NCBI GenBank assembly: GCA_027117675.1 | Contig: JAJAYM010000095.1 | Coordinates: forward strand, 1 to 25,827 | Length of the DNA: 25,827 nt | Direction of reading: 5' to 3' | Source: Actinomycetes bacterium | Lineage (GTDB): Bacteria > Actinomycetota > Actinomycetes > JAHEKZ01 | Part shown: positions 1 through 8,077 of the stretch, one piece after another | How the letters are laid out: every line of letters starts with the position of its first letter | Position numbering within the stretch: position 1 is the stretch's first letter | The notes under the pieces: model-generated | Databases searched by the model: none | What the model was told of the DNA's origin: nothing | The model's input: only the letters and a program-made list of their open reading frames with translations | Made by a program: the position numbers and the translations under genes

Positions 1-2294
1 CGGATCATCACCTCGTGGTTACCGCGACGCGAGCCGTAGGAGTTGAAATCTCGCACCGACACCCCTTGGTCCGTGAGGTACCGACCCGCAGGACTATCGG
101 CCTTGATGGCGCCAGCCGGTGAGATGTGGTCAGTCGTCACCGAGTCGCCGAGCAGGGCCAACACCCTCGCACCCGCGACGTCGGTGACGGGTGTCAGTTC
201 GCGCAGCATGCCGTCGAAGTACGGAGGCTTGCGTACGTAGGTGGACGCCGGCTCCCAGGCGAACGTGTCACCGGTCGGAGTCGGCAGTCCCCTCCAATGA
301 TCGTCACCGACGAAGACGTCGGCGTACTCGCGAATGAACGTCTCACTCGCGATCGCCGCATCGATGACTTCCTGGATGCGCGCCCCGGACGGCCACAGGT
401 CACGGAGAAAGACGGGTTGACCGCTGGGATCGGTGCCCAACGGCTCTGAGGTGATGTCGATGTCCATCGTGCCGGCGAGGGCGTACGCCACCACGAGCGG
501 CGGTGACGCCAGGTAGTTCATCTTGACATCAGGGTTGATGCGTCCCTCGAAGTTGCGGTTGCCCGAAAGCACGGAGGTCACCGCAAGGTCGTGCTGGTTC
601 ACCGCAGCCGATACTTCCGGGATCAGCGGCCCGGAGTTGCCGATACACGTGGTGCAGCCGTAACCGACGAGGTTGAAACCGAGCTTGTCGAGATAAGGCG
701 TAAGCCCAGCGCGGTCGTAGTAATCCATCACCACCTTGGACCCAGGAGCCAGCGTCGTCTCGACCCATGGCTTGCGCTGAAGTCCGCGCTCGACCGCGGC
801 TTTGGCGACGAGCGCGGCCGCAATCATCACCGAAGGATTCGAAGTGTTGGTACACGAGGTAATTGCGGCAATCGCGACCGCTCCGTGATCCAGCTCGAAG
901 CGAGTGCCGTCGTCAAGCGTGACATCGACGGGGCGTCGCGGACGTCGGGTCGACAGAGCCGTCTCGGCCCGGTGCTCACTACCGTTCGGGGCCAGTGCCG
1001 GAACGTCCGACGCCGGGAACGACTCGGCCAACGACTCGTCAACCGCGGTGATCACCGAGCCCTGCTCGTCATGCGAAACGAAGTCGTTCACCGCTGCGCG
1101 GAATGCCCGCTTGGCGTCCGAGAGGGCGATCCGGTCCTGCGGACGCTTCGGACCCGCAATCGACGGCACGACGGTGCCGAGATCGAGCTCGAGGTACTCG
1201 GAGTAGGACGCCTCAACGGCACCGTCGGCCGCGGGATCATGCCAGAGGCCCTGGGCTCTGGCGTAGGCCTCGACAAGTGCCACCTGCTGCTCAGATCGAC
1301 CCGTGAACTGCAGATACCGGATCGTCTCGGAATCGATGGGGAAGACGGCGATCGTCGAGCCATACTCAGGGCTCATGTTGCCGATGGTGGCGCGGTTGGC
1401 GAGCGGCACCTCAGCCACCCCGGGGCCGTAGAACTCGACAAACTTGCCAACAACACCGTGTGCACGCAGTTGCTCGGTGATGGTGAGCACTAGGTCAGTT
1501 GCCGTGACGCCGTCGCCCGTCTTGCCATGCAACTTGAAGCCAACAACGCGCGGAATCAGCATCGACACGGGCTGCCCGAGCATGGCCGCTTCTGCTTCGA
1601 TACCGCCAACGCCCCAACCAACGACGCCGAGTCCGTTGACCATCGTGGTGTGCGAGTCGGTACCGACGACGGTGTCGGGGTAGGCGCGTCCGTTGCGGAC
1701 CATGACGACGCGCGCCAAGTGTTCGATGTTGACTTGGTGAACGATTCCGGTTCCCGGCGGCACGACCTTGAACTCGTCGAACGCGCTCTGTCCCCAACGC
1801 AGGAATTGGTAACGCTCACGATTGCGCTCGTACTCCAGCTCGACGTTGCGGGCGAACGCGTCAGAGCGTCCGAAGACGTCCGCGATCACCGAGTGGTCGA
1901 TAACGAGTTCGGCGGGAGCCAGCGGGTTGATCAGCGCAGGGTCGCCACCAAGGTCGCGAACCGCTTCGCGCATCGTTGCAAGGTCGACGACTGCCGGGAC
2001 TCCGGTGAAGTCCTGCATGATGACCCGGCCCGGCGTGAACTGAATCTCGGTGCTGGGCTCCCCAGCGGCGTCCCACGAGCCGACCGATCGGATCTGCTCA
2101 GCAGTGACGTTGACGCCGTCCTCGGTACGCAGCAGGTTCTCCAGCAGCACTTTGAGGCTGAACGGTAAGCGTTCGGCGCCGGGCACTGCGCCGACCTGGA
2201 ATATCTCGTAAGACTCATCGCCGACCCGCAGGGTGCTGCGCGTTCGGAGACTGTCGGGATGGCTGCGCGGCGACGGCACCGGGGGGCTCCTCAT
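1..2294 (-). CDS. acnA: Aconitate hydratase (aconitase A), 3' end cut by window edge
   Basis: TCA-cycle enzyme that interconverts citrate and isocitrate through a [4Fe-4S] cluster in the cytoplasm. The minus strand reads without interruption for 764 codons from an ATG at 2294-2292 to the left edge. The family is about 900-930 residues, so roughly the last 140-170 residues lie outside. Visible hallmarks are the VGTDSHTTM segment, the cluster motif ITSCTNTSNPS (Cys codon 852-854) and GYGCTTCIGNSGP (Cys codons 654-656 and 645-647), giving all three cluster ligands, and near the edge GDSVTTDHISPAG. The N-terminus LRVGDESYEIFQV fits the actinobacterial AcnA type. No clear Shine-Dalgarno precedes the ATG; a GTG five codons in is an alternative start. 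It lies 56 bp after the RNA methyltransferase gene, and the gap carries a strong palindrome that may regulate it. Confidence 0.97.
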   Translation of the reverse strand, partial: MRSPPVPSPRSHPDSLRTRSTLRVGDESYEIFQVGAVPGAERLPFSLKVLLENLLRTEDGVNVTAEQIRSVGSWDAAGEPSTEIQFTPGRVIMQDFTGVPAVVDLATMREAVRDLGGDPALINPLAPAELVIDHSVIADVFGRSDAFARNVELEYERNRERYQFLRWGQSAFDEFKVVPPGTGIVHQVNIEHLARVVMVRNGRAYPDTVVGTDSHTTMVNGLGVVGWGVGGIEAEAAMLGQPVSMLIPRVVGFKLHGKTGDGVTATDLVLTITEQLRAHGVVGKFVEFYGPGVAEVPLANRATIGNMSPEYGSTIAVFPIDSETIRYLQFTGRSEQQVALVEAYARAQGLWHDPAADGAVEASYSEYLELDLGTVVPSIAGPKRPQDRIALSDAKRAFRAAVNDFVSHDEQGSVITAVDESLAESFPASDVPALAPNGSEHRAETALSTRRPRRPVDVTLDDGTRFELDHGAVAIAAITSCTNTSNPSVMIAAALVAKAAVERGLQRKPWVETTLAPGSKVVMDYYDRAGLTPYLDKLGFNLVGYGCTTCIGNSGPLIPEVSAAVNQHDLAVTSVLSGNRNFEGRINPDVKMNYLASPPLVVAYALAGTMDIDITSEPLGTDPSGQPVFLRDLWPSGARIQEVIDAAIASETFIREYADVFVGDDHWRGLPTPTGDTFAWEPASTYVRKPPYFDGMLRELTPVTDVAGARVLALLGDSVTTDHISPAGAIKADSPAGRYLTDQGVSVRDFNSYGSRRGNHEVMI

Positions 2295-2339
2295 CGTGCG
2301 GGCGAGAGATCGTGCAGGACGGATCCTGCCCGATCCGAT

Positions 2340-2359
2340 TTATCTTGACATCAAGATAA
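2340..2359. promoter_or_regulatory. Perfect palindrome upstream of acnA, candidate operator
   Basis: Arms TTATCTTGA (2340-2348) and TCAAGATAA (2351-2359) are exact inverted repeats around a 2-bp CA centre. The right arm contains the stop codon of the RNA methyltransferase (2351-2353). The site sits 46 bp before the acnA start. A two-fold symmetric 20-bp site in this place is what a dimeric repressor would bind, but the regulator is unknown. The TTGACA inside it, read on the plus strand, points away from acnA. A 9-bp stem with a 2-nt loop and no following T-run argues against a terminator. Confidence 0.55.
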
Positions 2360-3562
2360 CACGAAGAGCGCGACTGTCTCCACGTGATGCGTCATCGGAA
2401 AGAGGTCGAAGGACCTCAGCGCTTCGAGTCGGTAGCCGAACTCCGCGAAGTACGCCGCATCTCGTCCCAGGGCAGCCGGATCACAAGCGACGTAGACAAC
2501 AGCGCGTGGCCGCCAGGCAGCGACCCGCTGAACCACAGCACGCTTAGCCCCCACCCGCGGAGGGTCGAGCACCACCACATCAGGCCGCAGCGTGGCCTCA
2601 GAAACCACGAATCGCTCAACGGCGACCGGGTGCACCCGCGCCAGTGGCAGGTCAGCCAGGTTCACCTCGGCGTCAGCGGCCGCTGAACGGTGCGCCTCGA
2701 CCGCGTCGACCCGGCCACCCGTGCGACTCCCCCAGACACCGGCAAAGAGCCCAACGCCTGCATAGAGGTCAACCAGGTGCTCGCCGGGCTTTGGCTGCGC
2801 CAGGTCCATGACGGCATCGACGAGGGCGTCCGCTGCCCGCGGATGGACCTGCCAGAAGCCGCCAGAGGAAACCCGCCAGGACCGACCGGCGGCCGCGTGC
2901 TCCAGCCACTTGCGACCTCGGGCTCGCCCCACCTGAACAGCCCGGTCGTCAGACTCCGGAGACACCGAGACTGATACTTCGTCGACACCGGGCCATTGCG
3001 TGGTCGTTACCTCGGTAACGTCGACAAGTGGGTGGGCGATCACGCAGTCGTCAATCGCTATCACGTCGTGAGAGCGGTGCCGCACCAGTCCAGCCCGCCC
3101 GTCGTCGTCGACGGCGAAACGCACCCGTGTCCGCCAACCGAGCCCCGGCCGCGCCGGGTCGAGGTCAGGGACGCTCTGAACCTCGCCAGTCCAAGCGACG
3201 TCGTCCCAGGCAACCTTGCCGAGCCTGGTCAGCTGCTCTCGAACGACGTGTGCCTTCAGGCGCCGTTGCTCTTCGATGGTGATGTGCTGGAAGTCACACC
3301 CCCCACAACTACCGGCGAACCGACAGGGCGGCTCGACACGCTGCGTTGATGGATCGACGACGTCGACGACCTCGGCACGGAGGTAGCGCCCCTTGGGGCC
3401 CTCTTCAGTGACGCGCACCTGCACCTGCTCACCGGGGATGACATGGCGGACGAAGAGCACCCGGCCCTCGTACCTGGCGACACAGTGCCCACCGTGGGCC
3501 ACCGACCCGACCGTGACGGTGACCACGTCGCCAACCTGCAGAGCCGCCGGCTCCACGGTCAC
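2351..3562 (-). CDS. TRAM-domain class I SAM-dependent RNA (uracil-5-)methyltransferase, TrmA/RlmD (RumA) family
   Basis: Predicted to put a methyl group on C5 of a uridine in rRNA or tRNA; the exact target is not readable from sequence. The 403-residue protein has an N-terminal TRAM beta-barrel (about 8-70). Four cysteines, C80, C86, C89 and C173, match the RumA [4Fe-4S] pattern (C-x5-C-x2-C plus a distal Cys). The SAM-binding motif DLYAGVG is at 265-271 and Q238 lies in the QVH motif. The nucleophile is C360 in YVACDPAALGRD, where most relatives have YVSCNPATLARD, and the general base is E395 in HHVETVALF. The GTG start at 3562 overlaps the permease TAG by one base (TAGTG) and follows AAGGAG (3571-3576) at 8 nt, so it is probably co-translated with the permease. 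The same pairing occurs in mycobacteria (Rv2689c/Rv2690c). Confidence 0.93.
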   Translation of the reverse strand: MTVEPAALQVGDVVTVTVGSVAHGGHCVARYEGRVLFVRHVIPGEQVQVRVTEEGPKGRYLRAEVVDVVDPSTQRVEPPCRFAGSCGGCDFQHITIEEQRRLKAHVVREQLTRLGKVAWDDVAWTGEVQSVPDLDPARPGLGWRTRVRFAVDDDGRAGLVRHRSHDVIAIDDCVIAHPLVDVTEVTTTQWPGVDEVSVSVSPESDDRAVQVGRARGRKWLEHAAAGRSWRVSSGGFWQVHPRAADALVDAVMDLAQPKPGEHLVDLYAGVGLFAGVWGSRTGGRVDAVEAHRSAAADAEVNLADLPLARVHPVAVERFVVSEATLRPDVVVLDPPRVGAKRAVVQRVAAWRPRAVVYVACDPAALGRDAAYFAEFGYRLEALRSFDLFPMTHHVETVALFVLS

Positions 3563-5577
3563 TAGTCCATCTCCTTGGCCACCGCGCGCTCCGCTTCCTC
3601 TGCTGTTGGTTCGCCTCGTCTGGCCGACCCGGCACCGAAGGTCTCCGGTCGGTCGGCGGCGAGCAGAGACGAACGCAACTGGTACGGAACCGAAACCACG
3701 ACGACTCCCGGGGTGAAACGCAGGCGAGTCTTGAGGCGCAGTGCGCTCTGGTTGTGCAAGAGCGCCTCCCACCAGCGACCGACAACATATTCCGGCACGT
3801 AGACCTCGACGATGTCGCGAGGGCTGTCTTGTCGTTTGGCCTTGACGTAATCGACAACCGGACGGGTGATCTCGCGGTAGGGCGAGTCGAGCACTCGCAG
3901 CGGTACTGCAATGTTGCGCTCATCCCACTCGGCGAGTAGTGCCTCCGACTCCACGGGATCGACGCTGACCGTGACCGCCTCAAGAGTGGCCGGACGCGAG
4001 GCTCGGGCGTACGCCAAGGCACGCAGTGCAGGTTTGTGGAGCTTGGACACCAGCACCACGGCGTGGATGCGCGCTGGTAACAACTCTGATGATGCATCGG
4101 CCTTTAGCTCGTCGGCGACGTTCGTATAGTGCTTGGCGATGGCCTTCATCAGCACGAACAGCACGACCATGGCGATGATCGCCAGATACGCTCCGCGGGT
4201 GAACTTCGTCAACAGGACGACAATCAGCACGGTCCCCGTCAGCAGAAGCCCCACGAAGTTCACCGCGCGCGAGCGAAGCATCCGCCGCCGTATGACGGGG
4301 TCAGGCTCAACCGCCAGGAACCGGTTCCAGTGCTTGACCATGCCGGTCTGGCTCATCGTGAAAGAGACAAAGACACCAACGATGTAAAGATGAATCAGCT
4401 TGGACACGTTGGCATCGAAGACGATGACCAGCGCGATCGCCGCCGCAGCCAGGGCAAGGATTCCGTTGCTGAAGGCCAACCGGTCGCCACGGGTGTGTAA
4501 CTGGCGCGGTAGGTAACCATCGCGGGCCAAAATCGAACCGAGCACCGGAAATCCGTTGAAGGCCGTGTTGGCTGCCAGCACGAGAATCAGGGCAGTCGCA
4601 GATGACACGATGAGCGCGAGAACCGGTGCGTTGCTGAAGACCGCGTTCGCGACTTGCGCAATCACTGTCTTCTGGGTCGCACCATCCGGCATCCCGACAA
4701 GGTCAGCGTTGCTCTCGGCCACCCGGACGTTCGTCTTTAACGCGAGCCAGGTGATCGAGGCGAACATGGTCATCGAGATGACCCCGAGCAGCAGCAAGGT
4801 TGTGGCGGCGTTCTTCGACTTTGGCTTTCTGAACGCCGGCACGCCGTTGCTGATCGCTTCAACCCCGGTCAGCGCCGTGGTTCCCGAAGTGAACGCCCTG
4901 GCCACAAGATACACGAGGGCAAGCCCGGTAAAGGAGCCCTCGGCGACCACCTTCCAGTCGGCGCTCTCAGCCTGCAAGTCGGCACCGGACACCAATCGAA
5001 CGACCGCCCACCCCACCATCAGAAAGATCGATGCCATGAAGAAGTAAGTGGGAATCGCAAACGCCGTTCCTGACTCGCGCACACCCCGCAGGTTCAAAAA
5101 GGTAACAATGCCGATCAGGACGACCGCCATCACCACCCGGTGTTCGTCGACGGCCACGAATGCCGACGCTATCATCACAACAGCCGCCGCGATCCACACT
5201 GCCACGGTCATCACGTAGTCCACCAGCAGGGCGCTGGCAACGACGACACCGGAATTCGGCCCGAGGTTGGCACTGACGTTCTCGTAGTCACCACCGCCCG
5301 AGGGGTAGGCATGCACGTTCTGCCGATATGACGCCACGACGACGAAAAAGACCACGACCACGGCTGCCGCCACCCAGGGTGCGAAGTGGATGTAGGCAAG
5401 ACCTCCCAAGGACAGAACGAGCAGGATCTCCTGGGTCGCATAGGCGTTGGACGAGAGCGCGTCGCTGGCAAAGACAGGTAGCGCGATCCGCTTAGGGAGG
5501 AGCGTCTCGCTCAGCTTGGCGCTCGACTGCGGACGCCCGACAAGTGCGCGCTTGAAGACGGACGTCAGGGAAGCCAC
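3562..5577 (-). CDS. APC-superfamily permease, KimA/KUP-like, probable potassium importer
   Basis: A 671-residue membrane protein with about 12 transmembrane helices (residues about 30-490) and a soluble C-terminal domain (about 510-650). Annotated generically in this family as amino-acid permease. The ion-site residues I recall for Bacillus subtilis KimA (D36/Y43, D117/Y118, E233) correspond to D39/Y46 (SDALSSNAY), D120/Y121 (LLVDYVMT) and E240 (LTGVEAISN). The first four keep exact spacing at a constant +3 offset. Potassium uptake is therefore more likely than amino-acid uptake, and the divergent neighbours are two RCK (K+-regulatory) proteins. The start is uncertain: GTG at 5577 places FKRALVGRP where relatives begin, while an in-frame TTG at 5607 would add ten residues. 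No good Shine-Dalgarno is seen. The stop overlaps the methyltransferase start. Confidence 0.88.
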   Translation of the reverse strand: MASLTSVFKRALVGRPQSSAKLSETLLPKRIALPVFASDALSSNAYATQEILLVLSLGGLAYIHFAPWVAAAVVVVFFVVVASYRQNVHAYPSGGGDYENVSANLGPNSGVVVASALLVDYVMTVAVWIAAAVVMIASAFVAVDEHRVVMAVVLIGIVTFLNLRGVRESGTAFAIPTYFFMASIFLMVGWAVVRLVSGADLQAESADWKVVAEGSFTGLALVYLVARAFTSGTTALTGVEAISNGVPAFRKPKSKNAATTLLLLGVISMTMFASITWLALKTNVRVAESNADLVGMPDGATQKTVIAQVANAVFSNAPVLALIVSSATALILVLAANTAFNGFPVLGSILARDGYLPRQLHTRGDRLAFSNGILALAAAAIALVIVFDANVSKLIHLYIVGVFVSFTMSQTGMVKHWNRFLAVEPDPVIRRRMLRSRAVNFVGLLLTGTVLIVVLLTKFTRGAYLAIIAMVVLFVLMKAIAKHYTNVADELKADASSELLPARIHAVVLVSKLHKPALRALAYARASRPATLEAVTVSVDPVESEALLAEWDERNIAVPLRVLDSPYREITRPVVDYVKAKRQDSPRDIVEVYVPEYVVGRWWEALLHNQSALRLKTRLRFTPGVVVVSVPYQLRSSLLAADRPETFGAGSARRGEPTAEEAERAVAKEMD

Positions 5578-5620
5578 GGGCGCCGAGCCTACGCCTTGGC
5601 GATGCAAGTGTCGGTACCGC

Positions 5621-5626
5621 TACCGT
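5621..5626 (+). promoter_or_regulatory. Candidate -10 element for a leaderless trkA transcript
   Basis: TACCGT fits TANNNT and is followed by exactly six bases and then the GTG start at 5633. Transcription from such an element would begin at or next to the start codon. A weak -35-like TTGGCG lies at 5596-5601 with a 19-bp spacer. No Shine-Dalgarno precedes this start, which agrees with a leaderless mRNA. Confidence 0.4.
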
Positions 5627-5632
5627 GGGCCT

Positions 5633-6295
5633 GTGCATGTAGTGATCATGGGCTGCGGGCGAGTGGGCTCGATGTTGGCGATCGAGCTCGACGGAACCGG
5701 GCACGATGTCGTCGTCGTCGACCAAGATCCGGCCGCCTTCCGGCGGTTGGGCGCTGCGTTCGGCGGCTCGGCGGTCACCGGCGTCGGGTTCGACCGGGAC
5801 ACACTCCTTGAGGCGGGAGTCGAGCGCACCGACGCCTTTGTCGCAGTCAGCAGCGGCGACAACTCCAACATCGTGGCCGCGCGGGTCGCTCGAGAGAACT
5901 TCGGAGTCGGGACCGTGGTGGCCCGCATCTACGACCCCAGGCGGGCCGAGATATACCAACGGCTCGGCATCCCAACAGTTGCCACCGTTCGTTGGACAGC
6001 CGATCGGGTGCTCCGCCGCCTTCTGCCCGGCGGTGTCCACGAGGACTATCGAGACCCCAGCGGGGCCGTGAGCATGGCTGAACTACCCGTTGCACCGACC
6101 TGGATCGGCCAGACATACACCAGGATCGAGCAGGAATGCGGCATCAAGATCGGCTACATCACTCGGGTCGGTGAAGGCCAGCTGACCACCGCGAGCACTG
6201 TGATCCAGGAGGGCGACATCGTGCATGCCCTATTGGCGAGCACCGATGCCGATCGGGCAGCGGCAGCAGTAACAAAACCTCCGGAAGGACTCTAG
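5633..6295 (+). CDS. trkA: TrkA-family potassium regulatory (RCK) protein, CeoB-like
   Basis: A 220-residue cytoplasmic protein with an RCK_N Rossmann domain (1-125) and RCK_C domain (about 140-215). It begins HVVIMGCGRVGSMLA, with the nucleotide-binding GxGxxG, and the acidic residue after strand 2 is in VVVDQDP. The ARIYDPRRAEIYQRLG segment is typical of TrkA proteins. Such proteins gate or regulate K+ transporters by binding NAD(H) or ATP. No TrkH/TrkG pore gene lies here; the divergent KimA-like permease 55 bp away is the obvious candidate partner, as in the mycobacterial ceoB-ceoC locus. GTG 5633 was chosen because the Rossmann strand starts right after it and a TANNNT element is correctly placed. 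The stop is 4 bp before the second RCK gene. Confidence 0.92.
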   Translation: MHVVIMGCGRVGSMLAIELDGTGHDVVVVDQDPAAFRRLGAAFGGSAVTGVGFDRDTLLEAGVERTDAFVAVSSGDNSNIVAARVARENFGVGTVVARIYDPRRAEIYQRLGIPTVATVRWTADRVLRRLLPGGVHEDYRDPSGAVSMAELPVAPTWIGQTYTRIEQECGIKIGYITRVGEGQLTTASTVIQEGDIVHALLASTDADRAAAAVTKPPEGL

Positions 6296-6299
6296 AGGA

Positions 6300-6965
6300 A
6301 TGCGCGTCGCTATTGCGGGAGCCGGCAAGGTCGGCCGCTCCATCGCCGGTGAACTACTCGGTCACGGGCACGATGTCCTCCTGATCGACCCGGACGTCAC
6401 GACCTATCGCACCGACCTCGCCGAGGCCACCTGGCTGCAGGCGGACGCGTGTGAGATCTCCTCGCTCGACGAGGCCAACCTGCACACCTGTCAGGTGACC
6501 ATCGCGGCGACCGGTGACGACAAGGTCAACCTGGTGATCTCGTTGCTCGCCAAGACCGAGTACGGCGTCCCACGCGTCGTCGCCCGAGTGAACCACCCCA
6601 AGAACGAGTGGCTGTTCAACGAGGGGTGGGGGGTGGACGTCGCCGTCTCGACGCCGCGGCTGCTCTCGGCCCTAGTCGAAGAGGCGGTCAGTGTCGGCGA
6701 CGTCGTGCGGCTCATGGAGTTCGAGCAGGGTGATGCCAATCTCGTCGAGCTCACGCTGCCCGACGACTCCCCGGTTGTGGGCTCGCGGGTTGGCGACATC
6801 ACCTTGCCTCCGGACACAACGCTGGTGACCATCGTTCGCGATCGGAGAGTCATCACACCCAGCCCTGATGATCCACTCGAATCCGGTGACGAACTGCTTT
6901 TTGTCACCTCGGACGCGTCAGAAGACGCCGTTCAGCAGACGTTCAGCCCTCATCCGCGCCGTTAG
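6300..6965 (+). CDS. trkA: Second TrkA-family potassium regulatory (RCK) protein, CeoC-like
   Basis: A 221-residue RCK protein starting MRVAIAGAGKVGRSIAGEL (GxGxxG), with VLLIDPD after strand 2, then ARVNHPKNEWLFNEGWGVDVAVSTP and an RCK_C domain from about residue 135 (VVGSRVGDITLPPDTTLVTI). It follows the first RCK gene after 4 bp with GGAAGG upstream (6283-6288), so the two are co-expressed and probably form a hetero-oligomeric sensor. The two proteins are clearly divergent, so this is an ancient paralogous pair and not a recent duplication. The last 23 bp overlap the convergent DUF3159 gene. Confidence 0.93.
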   Translation: MRVAIAGAGKVGRSIAGELLGHGHDVLLIDPDVTTYRTDLAEATWLQADACEISSLDEANLHTCQVTIAATGDDKVNLVISLLAKTEYGVPRVVARVNHPKNEWLFNEGWGVDVAVSTPRLLSALVEEAVSVGDVVRLMEFEQGDANLVELTLPDDSPVVGSRVGDITLPPDTTLVTIVRDRRVITPSPDDPLESGDELLFVTSDASEDAVQQTFSPHPRR

Positions 6966-7671
6966 ATTCACCACCGACGTCCTCGCGAGGGACGGGGTGG
7001 GCCGGCGGCGCCTTCCGAATCATCCAGTAGGCCAGTGCTGCGGCGCTCAGGTAGAGCGGCAATCCCATCGCGAATCGAGCGATACCGAGCCAGAGAACGT
7101 CGTCCTGCCAGTACAGGTACCCCTGCACCACTAGCCGGATGGCAAACAGACCGGCAAAGACCCACGTCATGCGCCGGTAGACGGCGAAGCGCTCGGGGTG
7201 CTTCCGCCAGGTCATCCCCTCGCCCAGGAGCGGCCCAAGCACCACGCCCACGAGCGGCCACCGGAATGCGATCGACACCAAGCAGGCCAGCAGGTAAGCC
7301 CCGTTCGTGAGCAACCCGGTCACAAAGTAGTTGCGCGCCTCGCCGGTACGCGACGCGATGAAGGAGGCGATAGCAACACCGGCGAATCCCGCGAGTGCCT
7401 GAGTCAGCGGCTGCCTACGGATCAGCCGCCACATGGTCAGCAATGCCGCCACCACCAGCGCCGCGATGAGCGCGGGCTGCAGCTCTTGCCCACCGAGGGT
7501 GTACACGCCGACGAAGACCAGGCTCGGCAACCCCCTGTCGAGCAGCCCACGTCGCCCACCAATGGCGGCGGCGATGTCGACACCCGCAATCGTGCTGCCA
7601 GCCGGAGCGATCGGCGCGACGTTGTCGTCGGCACCATCGGCATCAGGCGCTGGGGCGGTCGGCTCCGTCAC
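6943..7671 (-). CDS. DUF3159 family membrane protein
   Basis: A 242-residue integral membrane protein of unknown function, recognised from the family pattern GGRRGLLDRGLPSLVFVGVY near the start and from its position (Rv2693c-type neighbour of the trkA pair). After a Pro/Ala/Asp-rich cytoplasmic tail (1-30) there are about five or six hydrophobic helices between residues 48 and 220, linked by the conserved basic loop GMTWRKHPERFAVYRRMTWVF. The C-terminus is hydrophilic. The GTG start (7671-7669) overlaps the stop of the OB-fold gene in GTGA, indicating translational coupling. It is the last gene of the thioesterase-dut-DUF3710-OB operon and converges on trkA. Confidence 0.88.
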   Translation of the reverse strand: MTEPTAPAPDADGADDNVAPIAPAGSTIAGVDIAAAIGGRRGLLDRGLPSLVFVGVYTLGGQELQPALIAALVVAALLTMWRLIRRQPLTQALAGFAGVAIASFIASRTGEARNYFVTGLLTNGAYLLACLVSIAFRWPLVGVVLGPLLGEGMTWRKHPERFAVYRRMTWVFAGLFAIRLVVQGYLYWQDDVLWLGIARFAMGLPLYLSAAALAYWMIRKAPPAHPVPREDVGGESNGADEG

Positions 7672-8066
7672 GCTGCGGCCGGAAGCAGGTCGTACGTCGG
7701 GTTGTACATGACCAGTGTCGAGCCGCGACGAGTTACTCGGCCGGAGACGATCAGCGCGCGGCCCGGGGTGATTCCCCGGATGACCCGACGGCCGAGGAAG
7801 ATGAGCGTCAACGCGTCACTGCCGTCGTAGAGGTCGACCTCGAGAGCCGGCACCTGCGCACGACACCGCAAGGTGATCGAGCGAACGGTCCCCCCTACCC
7901 GGACGCGAACTGCGATCGGCGCACTCGCGATCGATGTCGTCTGAAGAGCGGTGAACCGGGTGCGCAGCTCATCGGCCTCGATCGCTTTGGCGCTCGGAGC
8001 CATCCGCTCAGCGAGTCGCTGCCACCACGTGGTGCCGGGACCTGAAGACGACTTATCGGTGGTCAC
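7668..8066 (-). CDS. Small OB-fold nucleic-acid-binding protein, actinobacterial family
   Basis: A 132-residue protein. The C-terminal half (VRVGGTVRSITLRCRAQVPALEVDLYDG, then LTLIFLGRRVIRGITPGRALIVSGRV) has the beta-strand pattern of an OB fold of the RecG-wedge type; it corresponds to Rv2694c-like proteins. A role in binding RNA or DNA is inferred from the fold only. GTG at 8066 is preferred; an in-frame TTG at 8075 would add three residues and neither has a Shine-Dalgarno. The start is 11-14 bp after the DUF3710 stop, and the stop overlaps the DUF3159 start by 4 bp. Confidence 0.85.
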   Translation of the reverse strand: MTTDKSSSGPGTTWWQRLAERMAPSAKAIEADELRTRFTALQTTSIASAPIAVRVRVGGTVRSITLRCRAQVPALEVDLYDGSDALTLIFLGRRVIRGITPGRALIVSGRVTRRGSTLVMYNPTYDLLPAAA

Positions 8067-8077
8067 AACGGACAAGG

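Noticed and set aside
591..1493. Plus-strand open frame of 300 codons opposite acnA
   Set aside because: The minus strand here carries unmistakable aconitase cluster motifs; the plus frame has no recognisable features.
2340..2359. The acnA upstream palindrome as a transcription terminator
   Set aside because: AT-rich stem with a two-base loop and no T-run; its geometry fits a protein-binding site better.
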